From JBGSWL01 sp041752455 (GTDB lineage Bacteria > Pseudomonadota > Alphaproteobacteria > Rhizobiales > Rhizobiaceae), in NCBI GenBank assembly GCA_041752455.1, contig JBGSWL010000021.1, positions 1 to 10,736 on the forward strand: a stretch of DNA of 10,736 bases, written 5' to 3'. Positions 1-7,719 of the stretch are shown piece by piece. The notes below the pieces were generated by a model. That model did not search any database and had not been told where the DNA came from. It saw only the letters and a list, made by a program, of their open reading frames with translations. How positions within the stretch are numbered: the first letter of the stretch is position 1; every line of letters begins with the position of its first letter. The translations under genes and the position numbers were made by a program.

Positions 1-472
1 GCTCCCGGTCGGCGCGGCGGCAGAGCGCGTTGACGAACCCCGCATATTTGCGGCAGCGCGGATCACGGTTGGCGGCCTCGACAGCAAGATCGGCGGCCGA
101 ATGCACCGGCACATCTAGGAACAGGATCTGCGCCAGCGCAACATGCAGGATGACCCGCACCGGCGCAGCGCCTGAAGGCAGCGGCCGGTCGCTCAGCGTG
201 GCGATGATCGCCTCGATCTCGCCGCGGTGGCGCAGCGCCGCCATCAGGATCGCCCGCAACAGCCCGCGGTCGCGCATCTCCAGCGCCAGATAGTGCGGAT
301 TGCCGTGCTGGTCGTCGGTCAGGGCGTCCATCGGCGTGTGCGCATCGACGATGGCCGACAGCAGCCGGTGCGCCGCCTGACGGGTCGCCAGACCCGGCTT
401 TACGGGGAGTTCCGGTACCGGCTTGTCCGGTTGCTGGCGCCTGAACGTTCCGGCGGGCTTCTTCTGGCTCAT
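1..472 (-). CDS. rsmB: RsmB, 16S rRNA m5C967 methyltransferase, N-terminal part (partial)
   Basis: The first 157 codons of a gene that runs off the left edge. The protein begins MSQKKPAGTFRRQQ, a basic and probably disordered leader. An all-helical NusB-like RNA-binding domain follows from about residue 30, with recognisable stretches such as TRQAAHRLLSAIV, ALRHRGEIEAII and DVPVHSAADLAVEAA. In the family this domain precedes a SAM-dependent catalytic domain that methylates C967 of 16S rRNA; that part lies outside the window. The start ATG (472-470) overlaps the TGA of htpX (471-469) as ATGA, which suggests co-transcription and translational coupling with htpX upstream. The NusB-like start plus the rhizobial htpX neighbour make RsmB the best call. 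A different NusB-domain methyltransferase paralogue is possible because the catalytic motifs cannot be seen. Confidence 0.85.
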   Translation of the reverse strand, partial: MSQKKPAGTFRRQQPDKPVPELPVKPGLATRQAAHRLLSAIVDAHTPMDALTDDQHGNPHYLALEMRDRGLLRAILMAALRHRGEIEAIIATLSDRPLPSGAAPVRVILHVALAQILFLDVPVHSAADLAVEAANRDPRCRKYAGFVNALCRRADRE

Positions 473-1368
473 CCCCACGGACCGCGCGGTGCCGCCGCCG
501 TCGTCATCGTGGAACGACGCACGCTGCCGCCGCCAGCCATCGCCATCAGCGCATCGATCCGGTTCTGCGTGTCCGGATGGGTCGAAAACAGGCTGTCGGC
601 GCGCTGGCCGTTCAGCGGATTGATGATGAACATGTGCGCCGTCGCCGGGTTGCGCTCGGCTTCGATATTGACGGTGCGCCCTGCAGCGTTGGCAATCTTG
701 GCAAGGGCGCTGGCCAGCCACTGCGGGTTGCCGCAGATTTCTGCGCCAAGCCGGTCGGCGGAATATTCCCGCGTCCGGCTGATCGCCATCTGCACGATCA
801 TCGCGGCAAACGGCGCCACGATCATCGCGATCAGCACGCCGACGATCCCGAGCGGATTGTTGTTGTCGCGGCCGGAACCGAAAAAGAAGGCAAAGTTGCC
901 AAGCATCGAAATTGCACCGGCCAGCGTTGCGGTGATGGTCATGATCAGCGTGTCACGGTTCTGGATATGCGCCAGTTCATGCGCCATCACGCCAGCCACT
1001 TCCTCCGGGGTCAGCCGGTCAAGCAAGCCGGTCGTTGCGGCAACCGCGGCATTTTGCGGGTTTCGGCCCGTGGCAAAGGCGTTCGGCTGATCCTGCCGGA
1101 TGAGGTAGACGCGCGGCATCGGCAGGTTCGCATTGTCTGACAGATCGCGCACCATGCCGAAGAATTCCGGCGCACTGCGCTCATCGACTTCAATGGCGTT
1201 GTGCATGCGCAACACCATCTTGTCGGCATTCCAGTAGGAAAACGCATTCATGGCGACCGCGATCGCAAGCGCGATCATCATCCCGCCGGTGCCGCCGATC
1301 AGATAGCCGACCCCCATGAACAACGCCGTCATGAAGGCGAGAAGCATTGCAGTGCGGATCAAATTCAT
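469..1368 (-). CDS. htpX: HtpX, membrane-bound zinc metalloprotease
   Basis: A 299-residue M48-family protease of the cytoplasmic membrane. In the family it degrades misfolded or damaged membrane proteins, complementing FtsH. Two hydrophobic helices lie at about residues 5-25 and 27-45 and two more at about 143-163 and 172-193. The zinc motif HELAH is at residues 130-134 (H130, E131, H134), and the third ligand E201 lies in TREYSADRLGA. The motif NAFATGRNP before the catalytic helix is also typical. The start at 1368 is preceded by GGAGA at a good distance. The C-terminal tail is rich in Gly, Ala and Thr and variable. The gene is followed directly by rsmB with an ATGA overlap and is divergent from the SdhAF4-like gene, an arrangement I associate with rhizobia. 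No heat-shock promoter could be identified with confidence. Confidence 0.96.
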   Translation of the reverse strand: MNLIRTAMLLAFMTALFMGVGYLIGGTGGMMIALAIAVAMNAFSYWNADKMVLRMHNAIEVDERSAPEFFGMVRDLSDNANLPMPRVYLIRQDQPNAFATGRNPQNAAVAATTGLLDRLTPEEVAGVMAHELAHIQNRDTLIMTITATLAGAISMLGNFAFFFGSGRDNNNPLGIVGVLIAMIVAPFAAMIVQMAISRTREYSADRLGAEICGNPQWLASALAKIANAAGRTVNIEAERNPATAHMFIINPLNGQRADSLFSTHPDTQNRIDALMAMAGGGSVRRSTMTTAAAPRGPWG

Positions 1369-1479
1369 CGTTGGTCTCCGGCTTAAGGTCGCAGGCGCAG
1401 CCCAGACACTTTTAGAGGGCGCCGCTCGCGCCTATACATGGATGGAGCCTTTCGATTTTTCAACGCATGGGTAGTGCGC

Positions 1480-1716
1480 ATGACCGGACCAGACAACCAT
1501 GAAAAAATGCCGTCCAGCCCCCCGGTGGAAACGGCACCAAAGACCAGGGTTCTGTCACCGGCGGCAGAGCGGGCTCTGGCGGAAGCTGCCGAGCGGCGCA
1601 AGCGCGCCGCCGACAAATCTGCTGCGGAACGCCCGACTGAAATCGGCGGGCGTGGCGGCGAGGATCCGTCACGCTTTGGCGACTGGGAGATCAACGGCCG
1701 CGCCATCGATTTCTGA
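1480..1716 (+). CDS. DUF1674 / SdhAF4-type succinate dehydrogenase assembly factor
   Basis: A 78-residue soluble protein. The middle is an Ala/Arg/Glu-rich helix (about residues 25-50). The C-terminus carries the family signature EIGGRGGEDPSRFGDWE followed by NGRAIDF. In eukaryotes SdhAF4 binds the flavinylated SdhA subunit and protects it before complex II is assembled. Bacterial DUF1674 proteins share the same C-terminal block, so a similar role is likely but is an inference. The start is uncertain: ATG 1480 gives the usual family length but has only a weak GGGTAG-like ribosome site, while in-frame ATG 1438 would add 14 residues that do not look conserved. The gene is divergent from htpX with about 110 bp between them. 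The signature is strong, so the family call is secure. Confidence 0.88.
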   Translation: MTGPDNHEKMPSSPPVETAPKTRVLSPAAERALAEAAERRKRAADKSAAERPTEIGGRGGEDPSRFGDWEINGRAIDF

Positions 1717-1718
1717 TC

Positions 1719-1735
1719 TGTCCCCGAGCGGGACA
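1719..1735 (+). terminator. Small hairpin just after the SdhAF4-like gene (weak terminator candidate)
   Basis: TGTCCC (1719-1724) and GGGACA (1730-1735) form a 6-bp stem with a 5-base loop, beginning three bases after the stop codon. No T-tract follows, so intrinsic termination is doubtful. It could also protect the 3' end of the message. Confidence 0.3.
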
Positions 1736-1813
1736 CTGTGTCCATCCGGCACAAGGCACGTGAGTCCGACTTGCCCGGACCCGTCAAATTGCAAGCCATA
1801 TGGTAAGCGTCCG

Positions 1814-1821
1814 TTAACCAT
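1814..1821 (+). promoter_or_regulatory. Possible CtrA half-site (TTAACCAT) upstream of the TadG-like gene
   Basis: TTAACCAT matches the half-site commonly described for CtrA, the alphaproteobacterial cell-cycle regulator, which controls pilus and motility genes in Caulobacter and relatives. It lies about 120 bp upstream of the TadG-like start. A short motif like this occurs by chance, and no second TTAA at the usual spacing is evident, so this is only suggestive. Confidence 0.25.
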
Positions 1822-1828
1822 GCGCGGG

Positions 1829-1916
1829 ACTTGCACCGAACAGTATCAATGATTTAGCCATCCTCGATGGCTCGCATCCGCATCGCCGCGATCTGCGGCA
1901 GGCTACTTGCACCGAA
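1829..1916 (+). repeat. Pair of 12-bp direct repeats (ACTTGCACCGAA) in the TadG-like leader
   Basis: ACTTGCACCGAA occurs exactly at 1829-1840 and again at 1905-1916, with start points 76 bases apart, in the 227-bp gap between the SdhAF4-like and TadG-like genes. The second copy ends 14 bases before the Shine-Dalgarno of the TadG-like gene. An exact 12-mer repeat in so short a gap is unlikely by chance. It could be a pair of regulator sites or the remnant of a local duplication. The surrounding bases differ, which argues against a recent duplication. Confidence 0.5.
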
Positions 1917-1943
1917 AAGCGCATGACAACGGGAGACCCGTCC

Positions 1944-3218
1944 ATGCGCATCGCAACCCGGAAGCCGACCTCACCGACCCTCGCACGCTTTCTTCGCGAC
2001 GATCGCGGCAGCTTTGCCGTCGTCTACATCGTGGCAAGCCTTGCCGTGACCACCGCGGTCGGCATGTCGGTGGATGTCGCGCGGCTCTACAATGCCAAGG
2101 CAAAGCTCGACAACGCTGTCGATGCCGCCGTGCTGTCCACCGCCCGCGCCCTGACTGAAGGCGCCACAAGCGAAGACGATGCCCGCAAGGCGATCGCCAA
2201 GTTCCTTCGCGCCAACTATGACCCGGCAGCTTTCATGGGCGCACCGGTCAAGATCGGCGCCATCGGGATCGATCCGGTCGCCAAGACGCTGCGGGTTGAA
2301 GCGTCGGTCGATCTGCCGATGACGATCATGCAGATTGCCGGGGTCACGTCGTCGAAAGTCTCCTCCAACGCCGCCGCCCTCTATGAAAACACCAAGGTCG
2401 AGGTTGCCATGGCACTCGACGTCACCGGGTCGATGGGTGAGTGGGTTGACGGCACCGGCCGCACCAAGATCGAAGCTCTGAAGGATGCAGCCGTGCTCGG
2501 CGTCGGCGAACTCATTCCCAATGCCGCGGCTGCCAAGCGCGTGCGCGTCGGTCTCGTGCCCTATGCGGCAACGGTCGATGCCAGCCCGGTGATCGACAAG
2601 ATCGAAACGACCGGAACCTCGACCGGCTGCGTCTATGAGCGCACCGGAAGTGCATACGACACCGATGCCTTTGCCAACTACGGAAACCCGGTCGGCGGCA
2701 CCACCTGGTATTGCCCCGGCGCAAAGATCATGCCGCTCACCAGCGACAAGACGAAACTGGAGAACCACATCCGGTCATTTGCGATCGGTGGCTGCACCGC
2801 AGGCCACACGGCGATTGCCTGGAGCTATTACATGCTGTCGTCGAAGTGGAACCCCGCCTGGCCGGCCGGGTCGGATGCGGCAGCGCCCGGTGACACCAAC
2901 ACCCGCAAATACGCGATCATCATGACCGACGGCGTGTTCAACACGCACATCTCCAGCGGCCAAGTCTGCAATGAAAACGGCAAGAACGCATCGCGCCAGT
3001 ATGCGCTCGATCTCTGCAAGGCGATGAAGGACGACGCGATCACTGTCTATACGATCGCCTTTGCCGCGCCGTCGGATGCCGAACAGATGATGCGCAAATG
3101 CGCCAATGCCAAGGATGGCACCCGCCAGTTCGCCTTCGACGCCAAGAGCGAGGCTGATCTGAAGGCAGCCTTTGTCGCCATCGCCCGCGACATCGAGAGC
3201 CTGCGCCTCACCAACTGA
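1944..3218 (+). CDS. TadG-like pilus assembly protein with von Willebrand A domain
   Basis: A 424-residue membrane-anchored, mainly periplasmic protein. A basic N-terminus (MRIATRKPTSPTLARFLRDD) leads into the TadE/TadG pseudopilin-like segment RGSFAVVYIVAS, a single hydrophobic helix at about residues 24-43. After it come DVARLYNAKAKLDNAVDAA and ALTEG, typical of this family. A vWA domain follows: MIDAS motif DVTGSM at 159-164 and a second block IIMTDGVFN near the C-terminal third. Several Cys residues (in TGCVYE, WYCPG, GGCTAG, QVCNEN, DLCKAM, RKCANA) suggest disulfides outside the cytoplasm. In Tad systems TadG helps Flp pilus assembly. No other tad gene is nearby, so this is an orphan copy whose job could be adhesion or envelope-related. 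Start 1944 is preferred over in-frame ATG 1923 because GGGAGA at 1931-1936 sits 7 bases before it. Confidence 0.87.
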   Translation: MRIATRKPTSPTLARFLRDDRGSFAVVYIVASLAVTTAVGMSVDVARLYNAKAKLDNAVDAAVLSTARALTEGATSEDDARKAIAKFLRANYDPAAFMGAPVKIGAIGIDPVAKTLRVEASVDLPMTIMQIAGVTSSKVSSNAAALYENTKVEVAMALDVTGSMGEWVDGTGRTKIEALKDAAVLGVGELIPNAAAAKRVRVGLVPYAATVDASPVIDKIETTGTSTGCVYERTGSAYDTDAFANYGNPVGGTTWYCPGAKIMPLTSDKTKLENHIRSFAIGGCTAGHTAIAWSYYMLSSKWNPAWPAGSDAAAPGDTNTRKYAIIMTDGVFNTHISSGQVCNENGKNASRQYALDLCKAMKDDAITVYTIAFAAPSDAEQMMRKCANAKDGTRQFAFDAKSEADLKAAFVAIARDIESLRLTN

Positions 3219-3240
3219 CCCATACCTGCCAAAACGCAGA

Positions 3241-3265
3241 AAGGCCGCCCCTCAAGGACGGCCTT
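3241..3265 (-). terminator. Intrinsic terminator, better formed on the minus strand
   Basis: On the minus strand AAGGCCGTCC pairs with GGGCGGCCTT across a 5-base loop, giving a 10-bp stem with one G-T wobble, followed by TCTGCGTTTT. On the plus strand the wobble becomes a C-A mismatch and no T-tract follows. It therefore best serves the small minus-strand unit beginning near 3432, although it may also end the TadG-like transcript, whose stop is at 3218. Confidence 0.65.
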
Positions 3266-3325
3266 CCCGCAATTCAGTTGGTCTACCGGCCGTCGCGCTG
3301 CTGCGCGCGCGGACGTCACGCCACG

Positions 3326-3391
3326 TCAGAGGCTGCTCCGACGGACGTTGACCCGCAAAGACCGAATAACCAGACTGGAACCACTCGACAT
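3326..3391 (-). CDS. Candidate 21-codon small protein or leader peptide
   Basis: A short reading frame beginning MSSGSSLVIRSLRV, rich in Ser and Arg, with no membrane helix and a net positive charge. By itself the frame is too short to prove anything. It is supported by position: its ATG (3391-3389) is preceded by a very strong Shine-Dalgarno at 3393-3407 with a 7-base gap from GGAGG to the ATG, and a minus-strand terminator lies about 60 bases past the stop. It sits between the acs terminator and the convergent TadG-like gene. No clear promoter is visible in the 40 bases downstream of the acs terminator, so it may depend on read-through from acs. I do not recognise the peptide. It could be a translated small protein, a leader peptide, or a by-product of a regulatory RNA. 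Confidence 0.5.
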   Translation of the reverse strand: MSSGSSLVIRSLRVNVRRSSL

Positions 3392-3392
3392 C

Positions 3393-3407
3393 GGATCACC
3401 TCCTTTC
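3393..3407 (-). promoter_or_regulatory. Extended Shine-Dalgarno complementary to 15 bases of the 16S rRNA tail
   Basis: The minus strand reads GAAAGGAGGTGATCC, the exact complement of the GGATCACCTCCTTTC at the 3' end of alphaproteobacterial 16S rRNA. Ordinary ribosome sites match 4-7 bases. The site ends one base before the ATG of the 21-codon frame. Seen on the plus strand, the same DNA is a copy of the 16S tail, so a plus-strand read-through transcript from the TadG-like gene would carry an anti-SD-like segment. Confidence 0.75.
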
Positions 3408-3432
3408 AGCTTGTTGAAACCATCATCAAGCT
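3408..3432 (-). other. Hairpin abutting the extended Shine-Dalgarno
   Basis: AGCTTGATGA (minus strand, from 3432) pairs with TCAACAAGCT across a 5-base loop, giving 9 base pairs in a 10-position stem with one A-A mismatch. Its 3' arm ends directly against the first base of the Shine-Dalgarno. It could keep the ribosome site single-stranded, protect the RNA 5' end, or act as a control element. Confidence 0.55.
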
Positions 3433-3474
3433 GCTTGTGTTTGCCGGCTTTGGCAAGTGGCTTCGCGCGCCAAC

Positions 3475-3506
3475 AAAAAGGGCCCGCCTTCAACAGGCAG
3501 GCCCTT
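3475..3506 (-). terminator. Rho-independent terminator of acs
   Basis: On the minus strand, 22 bases past the acs stop, AAGGGCCTGCC pairs with GGCGGGCCCTT across the loop TGTTGAA (11 bp with one T-G wobble). The arms are 3506-3496 and 3488-3478. The stem runs into TTTTTG. This is a textbook intrinsic terminator. Confidence 0.9.
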
Positions 3507-3528
3507 GAAACAGCAAACGAAACCCCAC

Positions 3529-5481
<1,953 letters not shown>

Positions 5482-5820
5482 GCGTTTCCTCCGCTTTGAT
5501 GACAGCGGGCCTTCCGACCCGAGGGCCTCCCTCGTGCGCAACCGGCTCCTTGGCGACGTGTCCGGTTGAACGCAACCCGCCCTGTTTAGCCTGAAGCTTT
5601 TCCCGCCGTAAATTAGACCAAGGGCTCTCAAGCCTTGCCTTCAACAAATGCTGCGCTGCATGATCAACCTGCTCGTGATTGTTACAAGTTGTAATACACT
5701 ATGAGTTGCATGTCGCAGCAAGGCGGCCTAACGGGCCCCATCAACGGGAGGTGAGCAACGCGATGCCCTCCCTGCCTGCACGGTCAGGCACCAGGCCAAC
5801 CCATCAAGGAACATGCATCA
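5482..5820. promoter_or_regulatory. Divergent intergenic region between acs and the M15 peptidase gene
   Basis: This 339-bp stretch holds no convincing gene. The acs leader contains an inverted repeat, CAACCGG (5539-5545) and CCGGTTG (5562-5568), able to form a 7-bp stem about 60-80 bases before the acs start. A 13-bp palindrome lies at 5682-5694 and an AT-richer patch at about 5675-5705, the likeliest place for promoters. No -35/-10 pair with proper spacing could be assigned in either direction. A GGGAGG at 5745-5750 lacks a well-placed start codon of a real gene. Confidence 0.5.
5682..5694. promoter_or_regulatory. 13-bp perfect palindrome, candidate operator
   Basis: TTACAA-G-TTGTAA is a perfect 6-1-6 inverted repeat in the AT-rich part of the acs/M15 divergent region, about 200 bp from the acs start and 130 bp from the peptidase start. 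The size suits a dimeric helix-turn-helix regulator. Which protein binds it, if any, cannot be told from the sequence. Confidence 0.4.
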
Positions 5821-6351
5821 GTGAAACCCGTATCGCAGACGATTGTCCGCGTGGCCGCAATCGCGCTTGTCGCAGCTGCCGTCGCCGTACCTGTCGCCCC
5901 GGTCGGCGCCAATCCGGCCGCCGCCCTTCCGGAAAACCCCTGGCACCGGATCACCGACTTCGAGCTTGATGAAGACCATGGCTACATGGCCCGTTCGCCG
6001 TTCGATGCGATGAGCGAGGCACAATTGGCGTCCGTGCCGCGCGGAAACCGCATCCACTACAATGCACCGTCCAAGTGCGTGCCGGCCCGCCTGAAAAATG
6101 CGCTCGCGGAAGTGTCGGCGCGCTTTGGCCCGATCACCGTCAACTCGACAGTGCGCAGCGCATCGGCCAACCGCAAGGCTGGCGGGCGCAAGAAATCCTA
6201 TCACCTGTCCTGCGCCGCCGTGGACTTTCGCGTCCATGGCTCGACGAAAGGGCTCATGACTTGGCTGCGCAAGCATCCGTCGGTCGGTGGATACAAGCGC
6301 TATTCGTCCGGCTTTTACCACATCGACACCGGCCCGAAACGGACGTGGTGA
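5821..6351 (+). CDS. Secreted M15-type (YcbK-like) peptidase
   Basis: A 176-residue protein with a signal peptide (hydrophobic stretch at about residues 8-30, small residues near VGANPA), so it acts in the periplasm. The C-terminal half has the M15_3/YcbK pattern: NSTVRSASANRKAGG (108-122), SYHLSCAAVDF (126-136) with H128 and D135 as two zinc ligands, and FYHIDTG (165-171) with H167 as the third. The family contains D-Ala-D-Ala carboxypeptidases and peptidoglycan endopeptidases; the exact bond cut here is unknown. C86 (SKCVPARLK) and C131 are placed to form a disulfide, with C131 occupying the position that is Gly in the commoner family motif. The start is GTG 5821 with AAGGA at 5806-5810; no in-frame ATG exists between it and an upstream stop at 5752-5754. 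Confidence 0.85.
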   Translation: MKPVSQTIVRVAAIALVAAAVAVPVAPVGANPAAALPENPWHRITDFELDEDHGYMARSPFDAMSEAQLASVPRGNRIHYNAPSKCVPARLKNALAEVSARFGPITVNSTVRSASANRKAGGRKKSYHLSCAAVDFRVHGSTKGLMTWLRKHPSVGGYKRYSSGFYHIDTGPKRTW

Positions 6352-6355
6352 CAAA

Positions 6356-6407
6356 GCAATTCCAGCAAAAGTAGGCACCGGTTTTGTGTCCGGAATTGCG
6401 CTTGAAA
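6356..6407. repeat. Rhizobial REP-like palindromic repeat, copy 1
   Basis: A 52-bp unit beginning GCAATTCC (6356-6363) and closing GGAATTGC (6392-6399). An inner CAAAA/TTTTG pair flanks a GGCACCGG core, and CGCTTGAAA makes the junction with copy 2. It starts five bases after the M15 peptidase stop. The pattern resembles an intergenic element I recognise as common in rhizobial genomes. As a hairpin it could end or stabilise the peptidase transcript. Confidence 0.75.
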
Positions 6408-6460
6408 GCAATTCCAGCAAAAAGTGGGCACCGGTTCTGCGTCAGGAATTGCGCTTGAAA
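6408..6460. repeat. Rhizobial REP-like palindromic repeat, copy 2 (tandem)
   Basis: A 53-bp unit directly following copy 1 and differing from it by a few substitutions and one inserted A. It has the same outer GCAATTCC/GGAATTGC arms and ends GCGCTTGAAA. A third unit seems to begin at 6461 (GCAAGTCC) but decays at once. It lies between the convergent M15 peptidase and MFS genes. Confidence 0.75.
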
Positions 6461-6501
6461 GCAAGTCCAACCGGGACCCGGCTATAGGGCCTCAAGGTGC
6501 T

Positions 6502-7719
6502 TCACACGCTTTGGCGTCCTTTGACATGCGGCAGCAGCAGCGAAGCGGCCCCCATCGCCAAAAGGATGGCTGCCCAACCTGAAAACACCAGCGCCAGCGA
6601 GTAACGCTCGGCAATCAGCCCGACAAACGCCGGAATGAACAAGAGGCCGCCATAGCCGAAGGCGGTGATCACCGCGATCGCCGCCGCCGGCTTGACGCCC
6701 GGATAGCGACCGGCCGTTGAAAACAACACCGGCACGGTGTTGGCCATGCCAAGGCCGGCGATGAAGAACCCGACGCAGGCCCAGACAAAGGTTTCCGCTG
6801 CGCCAGCAATTGCCAGACCGATTGCGGCAACGACGCAGCCGGCGATCAGCACAACCCGGTCGCCGAACCGCGCGCGGATCCGGTCGCCGGTCAGGCGCAT
6901 CACCGCCATCGTCATCGAAAACGCGGCAAAGGCATAGCCGCTGACCGCCAGCGGCGCCGCAAGCTCATCCTTCAGATACAGCGCACTCCAGTCGATCACC
7001 GTGCCTTCAGGCGCGAACGACAGCATCGTCATGATGCCGAAAAAATAGAGCCCGGGCGCCCGCGGAATGCCGCCAACCGATGGCAGCTCATCGCCTGTCG
7101 CGGCCACTTCCGGCAGATGGTCGCTCATGTAACGCGGCCAAGCCCACACAAGCACACCGAGCGTCAGTGCGCCGACCACCACAGCGTGGCCCAACTCTCC
7201 AAGGAACGCGATCAGCGCGCCGCCGGTCAGGCCGCCGGCAACACCGCCGAGCGACCAGAAACCGTGGTAGGAGGACATCACGGGCCGCTTTAGCGCCACT
7301 TCAACGCCGATGCCGTTGGCATTCATGGCATTGTCCATCGCACCGAGAAACATGCCAAGCCAGAGCATGGCGAGCGCCGTCGCCATCACGCCCGGCGCCA
7401 CGGTCAGCAGCACGAGCGACGGCACCAGCATCAGCGATGTCCAGCGCAGGATCGGCCGCGAACCATAACGGTTGACGAGCACCGCGCCGCCGATCAGCGC
7501 CACCAGCGCGCCGACACCGAACAGAATGATCATCTGCCCGAGCACCGCTTCGGAAATGCCGAGCCGTTCGACCATCACCGGGATCTTCGGTGCCCAGTGG
7601 CCGACAATGAACCCATTGGCGAAAAAGCCTGCGGAAACCGCCCAGCGCGCCGCATCGAGGCCGCGTGGCGCATCAGCCGGAGCAGCCGCCGTCCCGGCCA
7701 TATCCACCGACGTTGTCAT
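6502..7719 (-). CDS. MFS transporter, YbjJ-like
   Basis: A 405-residue inner-membrane protein with about twelve hydrophobic segments after a soluble N-terminus of about 25 residues. The first segment reads AVSAGFFANGFIVGHWAPKIP, followed by ERLGISEAVLGQMIILFGVGA and the loop 2-3 motif GGAVLVNRYGSRPI (77-90), a degenerate form of MFS motif A. This pattern resembles E. coli YbjJ and related transporters of unknown substrate. The central loop (SDHLPEVAATGDELPSVGG) links the two six-helix halves. The start at 7719 has only a weak AAGG-like ribosome site; M7 is an alternative start. The gene is convergent with the M15 peptidase gene across the repeats and divergent from the protease-nuclease gene with 165 bp between. 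A role in exporting or importing small molecules is likely, but the substrate cannot be named. Confidence 0.85.
   Translation of the reverse strand: MTTSVDMAGTAAAPADAPRGLDAARWAVSAGFFANGFIVGHWAPKIPVMVERLGISEAVLGQMIILFGVGALVALIGGAVLVNRYGSRPILRWTSLMLVPSLVLLTVAPGVMATALAMLWLGMFLGAMDNAMNANGIGVEVALKRPVMSSYHGFWSLGGVAGGLTGGALIAFLGELGHAVVVGALTLGVLVWAWPRYMSDHLPEVAATGDELPSVGGIPRAPGLYFFGIMTMLSFAPEGTVIDWSALYLKDELAAPLAVSGYAFAAFSMTMAVMRLTGDRIRARFGDRVVLIAGCVVAAIGLAIAGAAETFVWACVGFFIAGLGMANTVPVLFSTAGRYPGVKPAAAIAVITAFGYGGLLFIPAFVGLIAERYSLALVFSGWAAILLAMGAASLLLPHVKGRQSV

Noticed and set aside
227..1140. Long plus-strand frames opposite htpX and rsmB
   Set aside because: Shadow frames: the minus strand encodes recognisable HtpX and RsmB over the same bases.
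3393..3407. Remnant of a 16S rRNA gene
   Set aside because: Only the 15 tail bases match. The flanking bases on both sides differ from 16S and the spacer, so this is an SD/anti-SD match and not an rRNA fragment.
5482..5631. N-terminal extension of Acs by 50 residues
   Set aside because: The added residues are Arg-rich and unlike the family. The start at 5481 has a strong GGAGG site and gives the standard length with catalytic Lys at 609.
5763..5969. Plus-strand frame beginning ATG 5763 after GGGAGG
   Set aside because: The spacing from GGAGG is 11 bases, the product is Arg/Cys-rich low-complexity sequence, and it overlaps the M15 peptidase gene out of frame.
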